64,000 nt of DNA, from the NCBI RefSeq assembly GCF_900489465.1, contig NZ_UEFQ01000036.1, positions 34,945 to 98,944 of the forward strand. Reading direction: 5' to 3'. The notes under the pieces are model-generated. The model saw only the letters and a program-made list of their open reading frames with translations. It had not been told where the DNA came from and made no database searches. Shown here piece by piece: positions 19,969 through 27,862 of the stretch. The position numbers and the translations under genes were made by a program. How positions within the stretch are numbered: position 1 is the stretch's first letter; each line of letters opens with the position of its first letter. The stretch comes from Aequorivita sp. CIP111184. Its GTDB lineage: Bacteria > Bacteroidota > Bacteroidia > Flavobacteriales > Flavobacteriaceae.

Positions 19969-20676
19969 ATGAAGACATTTTTTAAACAAACTGCATTAGT
20001 AACTTTAGCTTTAACCCTTATTGTTAGTTTAGGGAGCTGTGAAGCTACCCGTAATGCAAATAATAAACAAAAAGGTGCTGTAATTGGCGCTACCGGCGGA
20101 GCTATTTTGGGAGCCATTATAGGTAATAATGTCGGAAAAGGTGGAAACGGAGAGCTTGGGGCTGTAATTGGCGGTGTAGTAGGCGGTGGAGCAGGTGTTC
20201 TTATCGGAAACAAAATGGACAAGCAAGCTCAAAAGATTGAAGAAGAAATTCCTGGTGCTCAAGTAGTAAGAGTAGATGATGGAATCGTTGTAACTTTTGA
20301 TGAAAACAGCGGTGTTTATTTTGATACAGCTAAATATAACATCAACACAGCATCACAAAACACGTTAGACAAACTAGCAAATGTGCTAAAAGAATATCCT
20401 GATACTGATGTTCTTGTGGTAGGTCATACAGATAGCGTAGGTGCTGAAGAGATGAATTTAACACTTTCTAAAAACAGAGCTCAATCTGTAACAAATTATT
20501 TTGTTCAAAACAAAGGATTGAGTTCCGGAAGATTTACTACTAACTGGTATGGAGAAACTGCTCCAGTAGCAGATAACTCAACAGCTGAAGGCCGTGCAAA
20601 AAACAGACGTGTTAACCTTGCAATCGTTCCAAATCAAAAAATGAAGAACGAGGCTAAACAACAAGCTGGCGAATAA
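19969..20676 (+). CDS. OmpA-family lipoprotein with glycine zipper
   Basis: 235 residues. Residues 1-24 are a lipoprotein signal (IVSLGSCEAT). Residues about 38-85 form a glycine zipper (GAVIGATGGAILGAIIGNNVG and GGVVGGGAGVLIGNKMD), which inserts in or oligomerises at the outer membrane. Residues about 115-230 are an OmpA_C peptidoglycan-binding domain (VVGHTDSVGAEEMNLTLSKNRA and RAKNRRVNLAI). It ties the outer membrane to the cell wall. It is co-transcribed with the lipocalin-like gene and followed by a strong terminator. Confidence 0.92.
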   Translation: MKTFFKQTALVTLALTLIVSLGSCEATRNANNKQKGAVIGATGGAILGAIIGNNVGKGGNGELGAVIGGVVGGGAGVLIGNKMDKQAQKIEEEIPGAQVVRVDDGIVVTFDENSGVYFDTAKYNINTASQNTLDKLANVLKEYPDTDVLVVGHTDSVGAEEMNLTLSKNRAQSVTNYFVQNKGLSSGRFTTNWYGETAPVADNSTAEGRAKNRRVNLAIVPNQKMKNEAKQQAGE

Positions 20677-20697
20677 TATTGAAATAAAAATAAATTT

Positions 20698-20732
20698 TAA
20701 ATCCCGTACCATAATTGGACGGGATTTTTTTT
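20698..20732 (+). terminator. Rho-independent terminator after the OmpA-like gene
   Basis: AAATCCCGT (20698-20706) pairs with ACGGGATTT (20719-20727), followed by a T-run. It separates the envelope pair from the polyketide operon. Confidence 0.85.
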
Positions 20733-20748
20733 AGTTTTAAAGGAACGG

Positions 20749-21876
20749 ATGACAAACTTAAAAAAATGGGATATTATTGTAATAGGGGGCGGACTTGCCG
20801 GTCTCTGCACTGCATTACATCTAGCAAATAATAATTGTAAAGTCTGTTTGATTGAAAAAACTGATTACCCACATCACAAAGTTTGCGGTGAATATGTAAG
20901 CAATGAAGTATTGCCCTATTTACAATCTTTAGGAATTGATCCTTTTTCAATTGGGGCCAAAAAAATAAATAAATTTGAATTTACCGATAAAAGCGGTTTC
21001 CCCTTAAACGTAAATCTACCGTTGGGCGGATTTGGATTGAGTAGATATGCTTTTGACAATTTAATATATCAAACCCTCAAAAACAAAGCAACAATTGTTT
21101 TTGACACCGTTGAAAAAATTGATTTTGATAAAAATCAATTCACTGTTTCCACACAAAGTAAAACTGTTTATAAAACAGACTTTGTTGTCGGTTCTTTCGG
21201 AAAACGTTCTAATATTGATTCCTTTTTAAAACGAGACTTTATGAAGCAAACTTCTTCTTGGCTTGCTGTAAAAAGTCATTATGAATATGATTTGCCAGAA
21301 GATACTGTTGCCCTTCATAATTTTAACGGCGGTTATTGTGGCTTAAGCAAAACAGAAACTAATGCAGTTAATGCCTGTTATCTTACTACTTTCAAATCAT
21401 TTAAAAAATATGGAGATATTAAAAATTTTCAAAAAAAGGAACTTTCAAAAAATCCTTTTTTAGAAAAATTCTTTCGAGAAGCAACCCCAATTTTTAAAAA
21501 CCCATTAACCATTAGTCAGATCTCATTCAATAAAAAGATGCCTGTTGAAAATCATATTTTTATGGTTGGAGACAGTGCTGGTTTAATACACCCTTTGTGC
21601 GGCAATGGTATGGCAATGGCCATTAAAAGCGCTCAGATTTTTTCAAATATATTTTTAAAAGCTTTCCAAAATAACAGTTTTGATAGATTAAAATTGGAAG
21701 AAGCCTACACAAAGAAATGGCAAAATGAATTCGGCGAACGCTTAAAAACAGGAAGATTAATTCAGCGAGTCCTATTGAATCCTTATGCTTCTAAAATAGG
21801 ATTTTCAATGGCGAGAGCCGTACCTTCCATTGTGCCAAAAATTATCAAAAAAACCCACGGAACCAAATCTCTATGA
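20749..21876 (+). CDS. FAD-dependent oxidoreductase of the polyketide operon (geranylgeranyl reductase-like)
   Basis: 375 residues. The Rossmann dinucleotide motif GGGLAGLCTALHLANN is at about 13-28, CGEYVSNEVLPYL (about 46-58) is typical of geranylgeranyl-reductase/halogenase-type flavoproteins, and the second FAD motif MVGDSAGLIHPLCGNGMAMA is near 270-290. In context it probably oxidises or hydroxylates the aromatic ring made by the downstream type III PKS, as the flavoprotein SrsC does in the Streptomyces srs phenolic-lipid operon (analogy, not homology proof). It overlaps the methyltransferase gene by 4 bases. Confidence 0.85.
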   Translation: MTNLKKWDIIVIGGGLAGLCTALHLANNNCKVCLIEKTDYPHHKVCGEYVSNEVLPYLQSLGIDPFSIGAKKINKFEFTDKSGFPLNVNLPLGGFGLSRYAFDNLIYQTLKNKATIVFDTVEKIDFDKNQFTVSTQSKTVYKTDFVVGSFGKRSNIDSFLKRDFMKQTSSWLAVKSHYEYDLPEDTVALHNFNGGYCGLSKTETNAVNACYLTTFKSFKKYGDIKNFQKKELSKNPFLEKFFREATPIFKNPLTISQISFNKKMPVENHIFMVGDSAGLIHPLCGNGMAMAIKSAQIFSNIFLKAFQNNSFDRLKLEEAYTKKWQNEFGERLKTGRLIQRVLLNPYASKIGFSMARAVPSIVPKIIKKTHGTKSL

Positions 21877-22592
21877 TAACTTTCAACAATAAACAAAGAT
21901 CCCATCAAATAGAAATAATGGACGATTTGGATTTTCAAGGGGAAGAAATGAAAAATGTATTAAACGATCTAAAAAACGTAAACAGATGGCTTGGCGGCAA
22001 CAATATAACTATTGACGGAATAGAGAAACTCCTAAATGGCTATTCAAAAAATTCTTTAATTACTATATTAGACTTAGGTTGTGGAGATGGAGAGTTGCTT
22101 CGTAAATGTGCAGACTACGGAAAAAATAATAATTACAATTTTGAATGTATAGGAATAGATTTCAACGAAAATATTTTGGAATTCGCCAAAAAAAAGAGTT
22201 TCAACTATCCAAACATAAAATTTAAAAAAATTGATGTTTTTTTAGAAGAGGAATTACTTCCCAATTGCGATATTGCAATATGTACATTGTTTTTACATCA
22301 TTTCAGCAGTGAAAAAATTGAAACACTACTAAAAATAATTCTTGAAAAATCTAAAAAAGGATTGATAATTAACGATTTGCAGAGAAGCCTAACCGCATTT
22401 AAACTTTTTAAATTTGTTAGTCAAATGTTTTTGAAAACAAAAACTGCCCAACACGATGGTTTGGTTTCCATTGCCAGAGGCTTCAAGAAAGATGAGCTTG
22501 AGAATATTTCAAAAAAAATCCCAAATCAAAAAAGCAAAATCCAATGGCGATGGGCTTTCCGTTATCAGTGGATACTTAAAAAAAATATATGA
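21873..22592 (+). CDS. Class I SAM-dependent methyltransferase
   Basis: 239 residues with the SAM-binding motif ILDLGCGDGELLRKCADYG (about 65-83), the acidic motif FECIGIDFNENIL, and CTLFLHHFSSEKIE after it. It most likely methylates an oxygen or carbon of the polyketide product. Both ends overlap neighbouring genes by 4 bases (ATGA), so it is translationally coupled to the flavoprotein and the PKS. The start at 21873 is chosen for that overlap; an internal Met at codon 16 (EIMDDLDFQG) also fits the family. Confidence 0.87.
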   Translation: MITFNNKQRSHQIEIMDDLDFQGEEMKNVLNDLKNVNRWLGGNNITIDGIEKLLNGYSKNSLITILDLGCGDGELLRKCADYGKNNNYNFECIGIDFNENILEFAKKKSFNYPNIKFKKIDVFLEEELLPNCDIAICTLFLHHFSSEKIETLLKIILEKSKKGLIINDLQRSLTAFKLFKFVSQMFLKTKTAQHDGLVSIARGFKKDELENISKKIPNQKSKIQWRWAFRYQWILKKNI

Positions 22593-23641
22593 ACGTAAAA
22601 ATAACAACCGTAGCAAAACAACTGCCGCCGTACAGTAGAAATACCGATGAAGTAATTCCATTTGTAAAGCAATGGATGCACGAGCAAGATACCCGTTTTC
22701 AGAGAAAAGTGATAAAAATATTTGAAGGTGCGGGGGTGGACAAACGCTACTCCATTATGGATCCCATAGAGGTTTTCACCAATACAAGTTTTGAGGCACG
22801 CAATGATATTTATATCCGAGAAATTACTAAGCTTGGCAAACAATGCGTTGAAAAAGCATTGGAAAAAGCGAATTGGGAACCCACAGATATTGATTTTATA
22901 ATTACCGTAAGTTGTACGGGAATAATGATTCCATCTGTTGATGCATATTTAATAAACGAACTTAAAATGAAACAGGACATCGTTCGGCTACCGGTAACAG
23001 AGATGGGCTGTGCCGCAGGTGTTTCGGGAATTATTTACGCAAATAATTTTTTAAAGGCAAACCCTGGGAAACGCGCTGCAGTAATTGCGTTGGAGGCACC
23101 AACTGCCACTTTTCAGCTAGATGATTTTTCAATGGTAAACATTGTGAGCGCAGCAATTTTTGGTGATGGCGCAGCTTGTGTTTTACTATCTTCCAACGAA
23201 GAAGATACCGGTCCCGAAATACTTGCTGAAGAAATGTACCACTTTTATGATTCTACAGATATGATGGGCTTTAAGCTTGTAAATACAGGATTACAAATGA
23301 TTCTTGATAAAGGAGTACCTGAAAAAATTGCTGAACATTTTCCTGCTATTGTACATCCATTTTTGAAAAAAAATAATTTTGATATTAAGGATATTGATCA
23401 CCTCATTTTTCATCCCGGAGGACGAAAAATACTAGAAACAGTTGAGGATTTATTCGGCAGTTTGGGCAAAAACATTGAAGATACTAAAGAAGTGCTTAAA
23501 TTGTACGGAAATATGAGCAGCGCGACCGTACTTTATGTTTTGGAAAGATTTATGGACCAAAAACCTACAAAAGGAGATTTAGGTTTAATGCTAAGTTTTG
23601 GTCCTGGATTTTCGGCACAGCGCGTTTTACTGAAATTTTAA
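22589..23641 (+). CDS. Type III polyketide synthase
   Basis: 350 residues of the chalcone synthase/PhlD/alkylresorcinol synthase superfamily. The catalytic triad is visible: Cys141 in EMGCAAGVSG, His275 in LIFHPGGRK and Asn308 in YGNMSSATVLY. The C-terminal GFGPG-like loop appears as SFGPGFSAQ. It condenses an acyl starter with malonyl-CoA and cyclises the chain to a resorcinol, pyrone or related ring. It sits between a methyltransferase and a complete fatty-acid elongation set, which suggests a long-chain starter delivered on the operon's own carrier protein. Confidence 0.95.
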   Translation: MNVKITTVAKQLPPYSRNTDEVIPFVKQWMHEQDTRFQRKVIKIFEGAGVDKRYSIMDPIEVFTNTSFEARNDIYIREITKLGKQCVEKALEKANWEPTDIDFIITVSCTGIMIPSVDAYLINELKMKQDIVRLPVTEMGCAAGVSGIIYANNFLKANPGKRAAVIALEAPTATFQLDDFSMVNIVSAAIFGDGAACVLLSSNEEDTGPEILAEEMYHFYDSTDMMGFKLVNTGLQMILDKGVPEKIAEHFPAIVHPFLKKNNFDIKDIDHLIFHPGGRKILETVEDLFGSLGKNIEDTKEVLKLYGNMSSATVLYVLERFMDQKPTKGDLGLMLSFGPGFSAQRVLLKF

Positions 23642-23671
23642 AATTTCTTTATTCCAAATGAAATAATATTT

Positions 23672-24445
23672 ATGAAAGAATTCGAAAATCAATGGGCAAT
23701 TATTCTTGGAGGCAGTAGCGGCCTTGGACTTGCAAGCGCCAAAAAACTTGCTTTCCACGGAATGAACATCTGCATTGTCCATAGAGATCGAAAAAGTAAT
23801 TTAGCCGCATTTGATGAAGAAGTAAATAAAATGGAATCGTATGGAGTAAGGGTTAAAACTTTTAATCAAGATGCTTTAAGCAATGATGTTAGAAATGCCA
23901 TTGTTCAAGAATTTCCAAAGAATAGCGTTAAACTATTGGTGCACAGTATCGCCAAGGGAAGTTTAAAAAAAATGAATGGAAGCGAGGAAGAATTACTTTC
24001 AAAACAGGATTTTGACATTACCATTCACGCCATGGCCACAAGTTGGTATGAATGGAGCCAAGCTTTAATACATAACGAAATATTCACGAAAAAAGCGAGA
24101 AATGTTGCTTTCACCAGTGAAGGAAATAGTAGAGTATGGCCAGGTTACGGCGCGGTTTCAGCAGCAAAATCTGTACTTGAGGCACTAATGCGAAATATGG
24201 CTGTGGAATTAGCTCCGCTGGAAATAACGACCAATTGCATTCAGGCTGGAACCACAGAAACTCCTTCATTTTTAGTAATTCCGGGTAGCGATGAACTTGC
24301 AAAAATGGCAAAAAAGAGGAATCCTTTTCAGAAACTAACACAACCTGAGTATGTTGCGAATGTATTGTATTTGCTCTGCAAAGATGAAGCCGATTGGATA
24401 AATGGAACCATACTGAAAGTAGATGGCGGGGAAAGCCTGAGATGA
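23672..24445 (+). CDS. Enoyl-ACP reductase-like SDR (FabI/FabL type)
   Basis: 257-residue short-chain dehydrogenase. The cofactor motif is GGSSGLGLA (residues 14-22). The catalytic spacing YGAVSAAK is Tyr-x6-Lys, the FabI/FabL enoyl-reductase pattern, not the Tyr-x3-Lys of ketoreductases. It should therefore reduce the enoyl intermediate of the operon's acyl chain, keeping the starter saturated, or do so only at chosen cycles. It begins 30 bases after the PKS gene. Confidence 0.82.
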   Translation: MKEFENQWAIILGGSSGLGLASAKKLAFHGMNICIVHRDRKSNLAAFDEEVNKMESYGVRVKTFNQDALSNDVRNAIVQEFPKNSVKLLVHSIAKGSLKKMNGSEEELLSKQDFDITIHAMATSWYEWSQALIHNEIFTKKARNVAFTSEGNSRVWPGYGAVSAAKSVLEALMRNMAVELAPLEITTNCIQAGTTETPSFLVIPGSDELAKMAKKRNPFQKLTQPEYVANVLYLLCKDEADWINGTILKVDGGESLR

Positions 24446-24461
24446 TTAACGATTTTAAATT

Positions 24462-24911
24462 TTGAAACATAACTATATTCTTAATTCACTTCCGTATTCC
24501 GAACCATTTTTGTTTGTGGATGAAATACTCTCTGTGTCGGAATATGCTATAAAGGGAACATATACATTTGAGCACGATGCTTACTTTTATAAAGGACATT
24601 TTAAGGACTATCCAATTACACCGGGTGTAATTTTAACGGAATGTATGGCACAGATTGGCTTGGTATGTTTTGGAATCTATCTTTTAAATGGAAAAACTAT
24701 TTCAGAGAAATCCACATTTGCATTGAGTAGTACTGAAATTGATTTTTATCTTCCTGTCTATCCAGGTGAAAAAGTTTCCGTTGTTTCAGAAAAAATATAT
24801 TTTAGATTTCAAAAATTAAAGTGTAAAGTAAAAATGCTAAATGCAAAAGAGCAAGTTATTGCTAAAGGAACTATTAGCGGAATGATTTTGAAAGAGAATA
24901 AATCCAAATGA
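24462..24911 (+). CDS. FabZ/FabA-like 3-hydroxyacyl-ACP dehydratase (TTG start)
   Basis: 149-residue hot-dog fold protein. The FabZ motif is GHFKDYPITPGVILTECMAQ (about 44-63), including the catalytic His and the acidic residue. PYSEPFLFVDEI near the start also matches FabZ. There is no ATG: a stop codon lies at 24456, and TTG at 24462 is the only sensible start, giving MKHNYILNSLPYSEPF. The stop overlaps the ketosynthase ATG by 4 bases. It dehydrates 3-hydroxyacyl chains carried by the operon's ACP. Confidence 0.85.
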   Translation: MKHNYILNSLPYSEPFLFVDEILSVSEYAIKGTYTFEHDAYFYKGHFKDYPITPGVILTECMAQIGLVCFGIYLLNGKTISEKSTFALSSTEIDFYLPVYPGEKVSVVSEKIYFRFQKLKCKVKMLNAKEQVIAKGTISGMILKENKSK

Positions 24912-26179
24912 AGAAACGCGTTGTAATTACTGGTCTGGGAATTGTTTCTCCAAATGGGGTAGGGATTCCAGCATTTACGAAAGCAATTAAAAAGGGCGTT
25001 TCTGGAATCCAGTTTTTCCCCGAACTGCGCGATCTCAATTTTTCTTGTCAGCTGGGTGCAATGCCAACTATTTCCGAAGAAAAAAAAAGGGAATATCTTT
25101 CAGAGCTACAACTTCGAAATTTTAATAGCAGTGGGATTTTATATGGAATAATAGCAGGAATGGATGCATTTAAAGATGCAAAATTGGAACCTGCAAAAAA
25201 TGATGATGAACCACTCTGGGATTTGGGAATAATATTTGGAAGTGGTACAAGTGGCGTTGAAAAATTTCGCGAAGCAATTTATAAAATTGACGATAAAAAC
25301 GTGCGGCGACTGGGAAGCAATTCCGTAGCCCAAACTATGACAAGTGGGGTAAGCGCTTATCTAGGTGGGCTCATTGGCGCTGGAAATATGGTTACAGCCA
25401 ATTCTTCTGCTTGCGCAACTGGCACAGAATCACTCTTGATGGGTTATGAGCACATTGCCAATGGAAAAGCTACCTATATGCTTTGCGGCAGTACAAGTGA
25501 TCAAGGACCGTATATTTGGGGCGGTTTTGATGCCATGAAAGTTACAACCTATAAATACAATAATACTCCCAAAAAGGTTGCAGGCCCCATGAGCGCAGAT
25601 GCTAGCGGATTTGTTCCTGGAAGTGGGGCAGGGGCTTATTTATTAGAATCATTGGAAAATGCGCAAAATCGCGGTGCCACTATTTATGCAGAAATTTTGG
25701 GCGGAGCTATAAACAATGGAGGCCAAAGAGGAGGAGGAAGTATGACGGCACCCAATAGTTTAGCAATTCAAAAATGTATAAAACACGCATTGAAAGATGC
25801 AAATATTTCCGCATCGGAGATTGAATATATAAATGGTCACTTAACTGCAACAATTAAAGATCCGGACGAGATTGAAAACTGGAGCATTGCATTGGATCGA
25901 AAAGGGAATGACTTTCCGTATATAAATTCTCTAAAAGGAATGGTAGGTCATTGCTTGGCGGCAAGTGGAAGTATTGAAATTGTTTCAGCAATTCTTCAAC
26001 TTTACGAGGGCTTTATTTTTCCAAATGTAAATTGTGAAAATTTGCATCCAAGAATTACTGAAGTCATTTCTCAAGAAAGAATTTCGACGAAATTAGTTAA
26101 AACCTCGTTACATACCATAGCCAAGGCTAGTTTTGGTTTTGGTGATGTAAATGCTTGTGCTATCTTTAAAAAAATTTAA
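24908..26179 (+). CDS. Beta-ketoacyl-ACP synthase (KAS II-like)
   Basis: 423-residue thiolase-fold condensing enzyme. Cys169 lies in NSSACATGTES, and the two histidines are His311 in INGHLTATIKDPDE and His348 in GMVGHCLAASG. The first His motif reads NGHLTAT where housekeeping FabF has NAHGTST, so it is a divergent pathway-specific paralogue. It elongates the acyl chain on the dedicated ACP. The 5-base gap to the ACP gene and overlap with the dehydratase place it firmly in the operon. Confidence 0.92.
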   Translation: MKKRVVITGLGIVSPNGVGIPAFTKAIKKGVSGIQFFPELRDLNFSCQLGAMPTISEEKKREYLSELQLRNFNSSGILYGIIAGMDAFKDAKLEPAKNDDEPLWDLGIIFGSGTSGVEKFREAIYKIDDKNVRRLGSNSVAQTMTSGVSAYLGGLIGAGNMVTANSSACATGTESLLMGYEHIANGKATYMLCGSTSDQGPYIWGGFDAMKVTTYKYNNTPKKVAGPMSADASGFVPGSGAGAYLLESLENAQNRGATIYAEILGGAINNGGQRGGGSMTAPNSLAIQKCIKHALKDANISASEIEYINGHLTATIKDPDEIENWSIALDRKGNDFPYINSLKGMVGHCLAASGSIEIVSAILQLYEGFIFPNVNCENLHPRITEVISQERISTKLVKTSLHTIAKASFGFGDVNACAIFKKI

Positions 26180-26183
26180 AACT

Positions 26184-26435
26184 ATGAATTCAGAAGAAAT
26201 TTACAGGCTTCTTGAACCTATTATAAAAACCTACTTGCCTGAGGACATTTCAGCAAAAGAAATAAATAGAAACAGTGATTTGACCCGAGAACTGAATATA
26301 AACTCGGCCCATCTTGTAGATATAGTTTTAGATATTGAGGATGTGTTCAATATTGAATTCAAAAATGAAGATATGGAAAGTCTTCGCAATGTAAACGATG
26401 CAATTTCACTCATTCAACAAAAGATTTCTGGCTAA
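26184..26435 (+). CDS. Acyl carrier protein of the polyketide operon
   Basis: 83 residues, acidic and helical. The phosphopantetheine site is Ser41 in LNINSAHLVDIV; ordinary ACPs have Asp-Ser-Leu here, whereas this one has Asn-Ser-Ala. The following helix (VLDIEDVFNIEF) matches ACP helix II and its acidic partner-binding face. The start at 26184 (MNSEEIYRLL) fits ACP length better than the upstream Met at 26151, which would overlap the ketosynthase gene. It is the last gene of the operon. Confidence 0.88.
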   Translation: MNSEEIYRLLEPIIKTYLPEDISAKEINRNSDLTRELNINSAHLVDIVLDIEDVFNIEFKNEDMESLRNVNDAISLIQQKISG

Positions 26436-26554
26436 ATAATTATTTAAACAGTTGTCTTATCATTTTGTTAATTCTTCTTTATAAACCAGTTAAAGTGGGT
26501 TAATTTTTTTGTTTCGCCTTTATGAATGATTAATTTTAAGTAAATTAAAATATT

Positions 26555-26923
26555 ATGAAAAAATTATTTCTATTATTATTTGTTTTTACTACGTTTTCGG
26601 CATTCTCACAAGATCCATTTTTGCAAAAATCGAATCCAGAATCAAAAAAGGAAGCTGTTAAAATTACAAATAGTTATATTCCAAAACTTGCCTTAACTGG
26701 TAAGCAACAGCTTTTATTTCAACAAAAAGTTGAGGAATTTTTGATTAGAAGATATAAAATTGAAGCAGAATTTGAAGGAAAAGAAAAACTCAACATGCTC
26801 TATCAACTTCAACAGCAAGAAACTGATGAAATGAATAACATAATTACACTTCCGCAAATGGAAGTCTACAAAAAGGTAAAACCAACTATTCAACCATTGG
26901 AAACAGTAAAAAAGGACGAATAA
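26555..26923 (+). CDS. Secreted helical hypothetical protein
   Basis: 122 residues with a signal peptide (MKKLFLLLFVFTTFSAFSQ). The mature part is helical and charged, with the pattern LALTGKQQLLFQQKVEEFL near residue 48 and LPQMEVYKKVKP near 100, vaguely like the LTxxQ motif of periplasmic Spy/CpxP proteins; that link is weak. The last codons and stop lie inside a perfect palindrome shared with the convergent gene. Confidence 0.6.
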   Translation: MKKLFLLLFVFTTFSAFSQDPFLQKSNPESKKEAVKITNSYIPKLALTGKQQLLFQQKVEEFLIRRYKIEAEFEGKEKLNMLYQLQQQETDEMNNIITLPQMEVYKKVKPTIQPLETVKKDE

Positions 26924-26937
26924 TTATTCGTCCTTTT
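26910..26937. terminator. Perfect palindromic terminator spanning two stop codons
   Basis: AAAAGGACGAATAA (26910-26923) is followed at once by its exact reverse complement TTATTCGTCCTTTT (26924-26937). The two halves contain the last codons and stops of the convergent genes, so both proteins end in Lys-Asp-Glu. With A/T runs on both sides it should act as a bidirectional terminator. Confidence 0.75.
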
Positions 26938-27397
26938 CAATAAAATTTTCATCTTCTGTTGTGCTCTCAATATCTGGATCGTCACCGTCCATTGGGCTTT
27001 GTTCCAAACCAGCTGAATCTACCTCAAAAAATTCCATAATTTCTGGGGGATTATCTATTTGTTTGGTTCGTTTTCCTTTAATAGCAATAGGTCTTGAAAT
27101 TACGCAATCATTTTTTTGTATGATCTTAAGCCAGTCGTTGGAGCTAAATTCTGCAGTACTCTCATCACTCAAATCGAGTTCTCTTTTATCTACCAAATCT
27201 CCAATTTTCACCCCCAGAGCCTCAGCAATTTCTGCCCATTGTGTATCTGAAACTTTAGTTTTCGCTATATCTATGGCCAAGTATTTTTCGTTAAGTCCCG
27301 TTAAATAACTTAAAGTATGTCTGCCCACGCGGGTATTGCTACTGTAAATAAGGGTTAACTGCCTTTCATTTCTTGCTATCACTCCCATATCATTCAT
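26924..27397 (-). CDS. ArsC/Spx-fold protein lacking the active-site cysteine
   Basis: 157 residues. The first 115 residues follow the arsenate reductase/Spx thioredoxin-like fold: LIYSSNTRVGRHTLSYL (about 16-32), the helix KVSDTQWAEIAEALG, and RPIAIKGKRTKQI near 101, matching the RP...G..A segment of ArsC. Where ArsC has Cys in YHNPRCS, this protein has YSSNTRV, so it cannot use the standard thiol chemistry. The C-terminal 35 residues are acidic (MDGDDPDIESTTEDENF). A regulatory or binding role is more likely than arsenate reduction (inference). Confidence 0.72.
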   Translation of the reverse strand: MNDMGVIARNERQLTLIYSSNTRVGRHTLSYLTGLNEKYLAIDIAKTKVSDTQWAEIAEALGVKIGDLVDKRELDLSDESTAEFSSNDWLKIIQKNDCVISRPIAIKGKRTKQIDNPPEIMEFFEVDSAGLEQSPMDGDDPDIESTTEDENFIEKDE

Positions 27398-27480
27398 CTG
27401 TATTAGTCTTTTTTTATTTAAGGTATAGTGCCAAGTAGTATTTACATATTTTTTTACGAAATGTTATTTGGCATTTTAAA

Positions 27481-27783
27481 TTAATGTGAATTCAGTTTTT
27501 CTTTTCTTTTTTGAAGTTGTGAACGAAGTTCTGTAATAACTTTTGCCACAGAAGCTTCAAAAGAGCCTAAAGATGTTTCGGCAAAAATAGTGGGGCCAGG
27601 CATAGCCAAACGAATACTGCATATTTTTCCGAGCTCAGGATTGGAAGTATTTTCTTTTTTAAAATAAACATCTGCACTTACAATTGCATCATATTTATTT
27701 TCAAGTTTATTTAGTTTTTCAGCTACAAAAGCTTCCAATCTCGGACTCCCTGCCACCTCGTGGTATTCAAAATTTATATTCAT
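27481..27783 (-). CDS. HPF/RaiA-family ribosome hibernation factor
   Basis: 100 residues with the beta-alpha-beta-beta-beta-alpha layout of short hibernation-promoting factors: MNINFEYHEVAGSPRLEAFVAEKLNKL opening region, then ADVYFKKEN and ETSLGSFEASVAKVITELRSQLQKRKEK at the end. It binds the ribosome decoding site in slow growth and blocks translation. It is the short form, lacking the dimerisation domain of long HPF. Confidence 0.88.
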   Translation of the reverse strand: MNINFEYHEVAGSPRLEAFVAEKLNKLENKYDAIVSADVYFKKENTSNPELGKICSIRLAMPGPTIFAETSLGSFEASVAKVITELRSQLQKRKEKLNSH

Positions 27784-27862
27784 AATCGTTGGTTTTATTT
27801 ATCAATTTTAAAGATACAATAGCCAAAAATCCATTCCAAACTTTTAATAGGATTTTGTGAAA

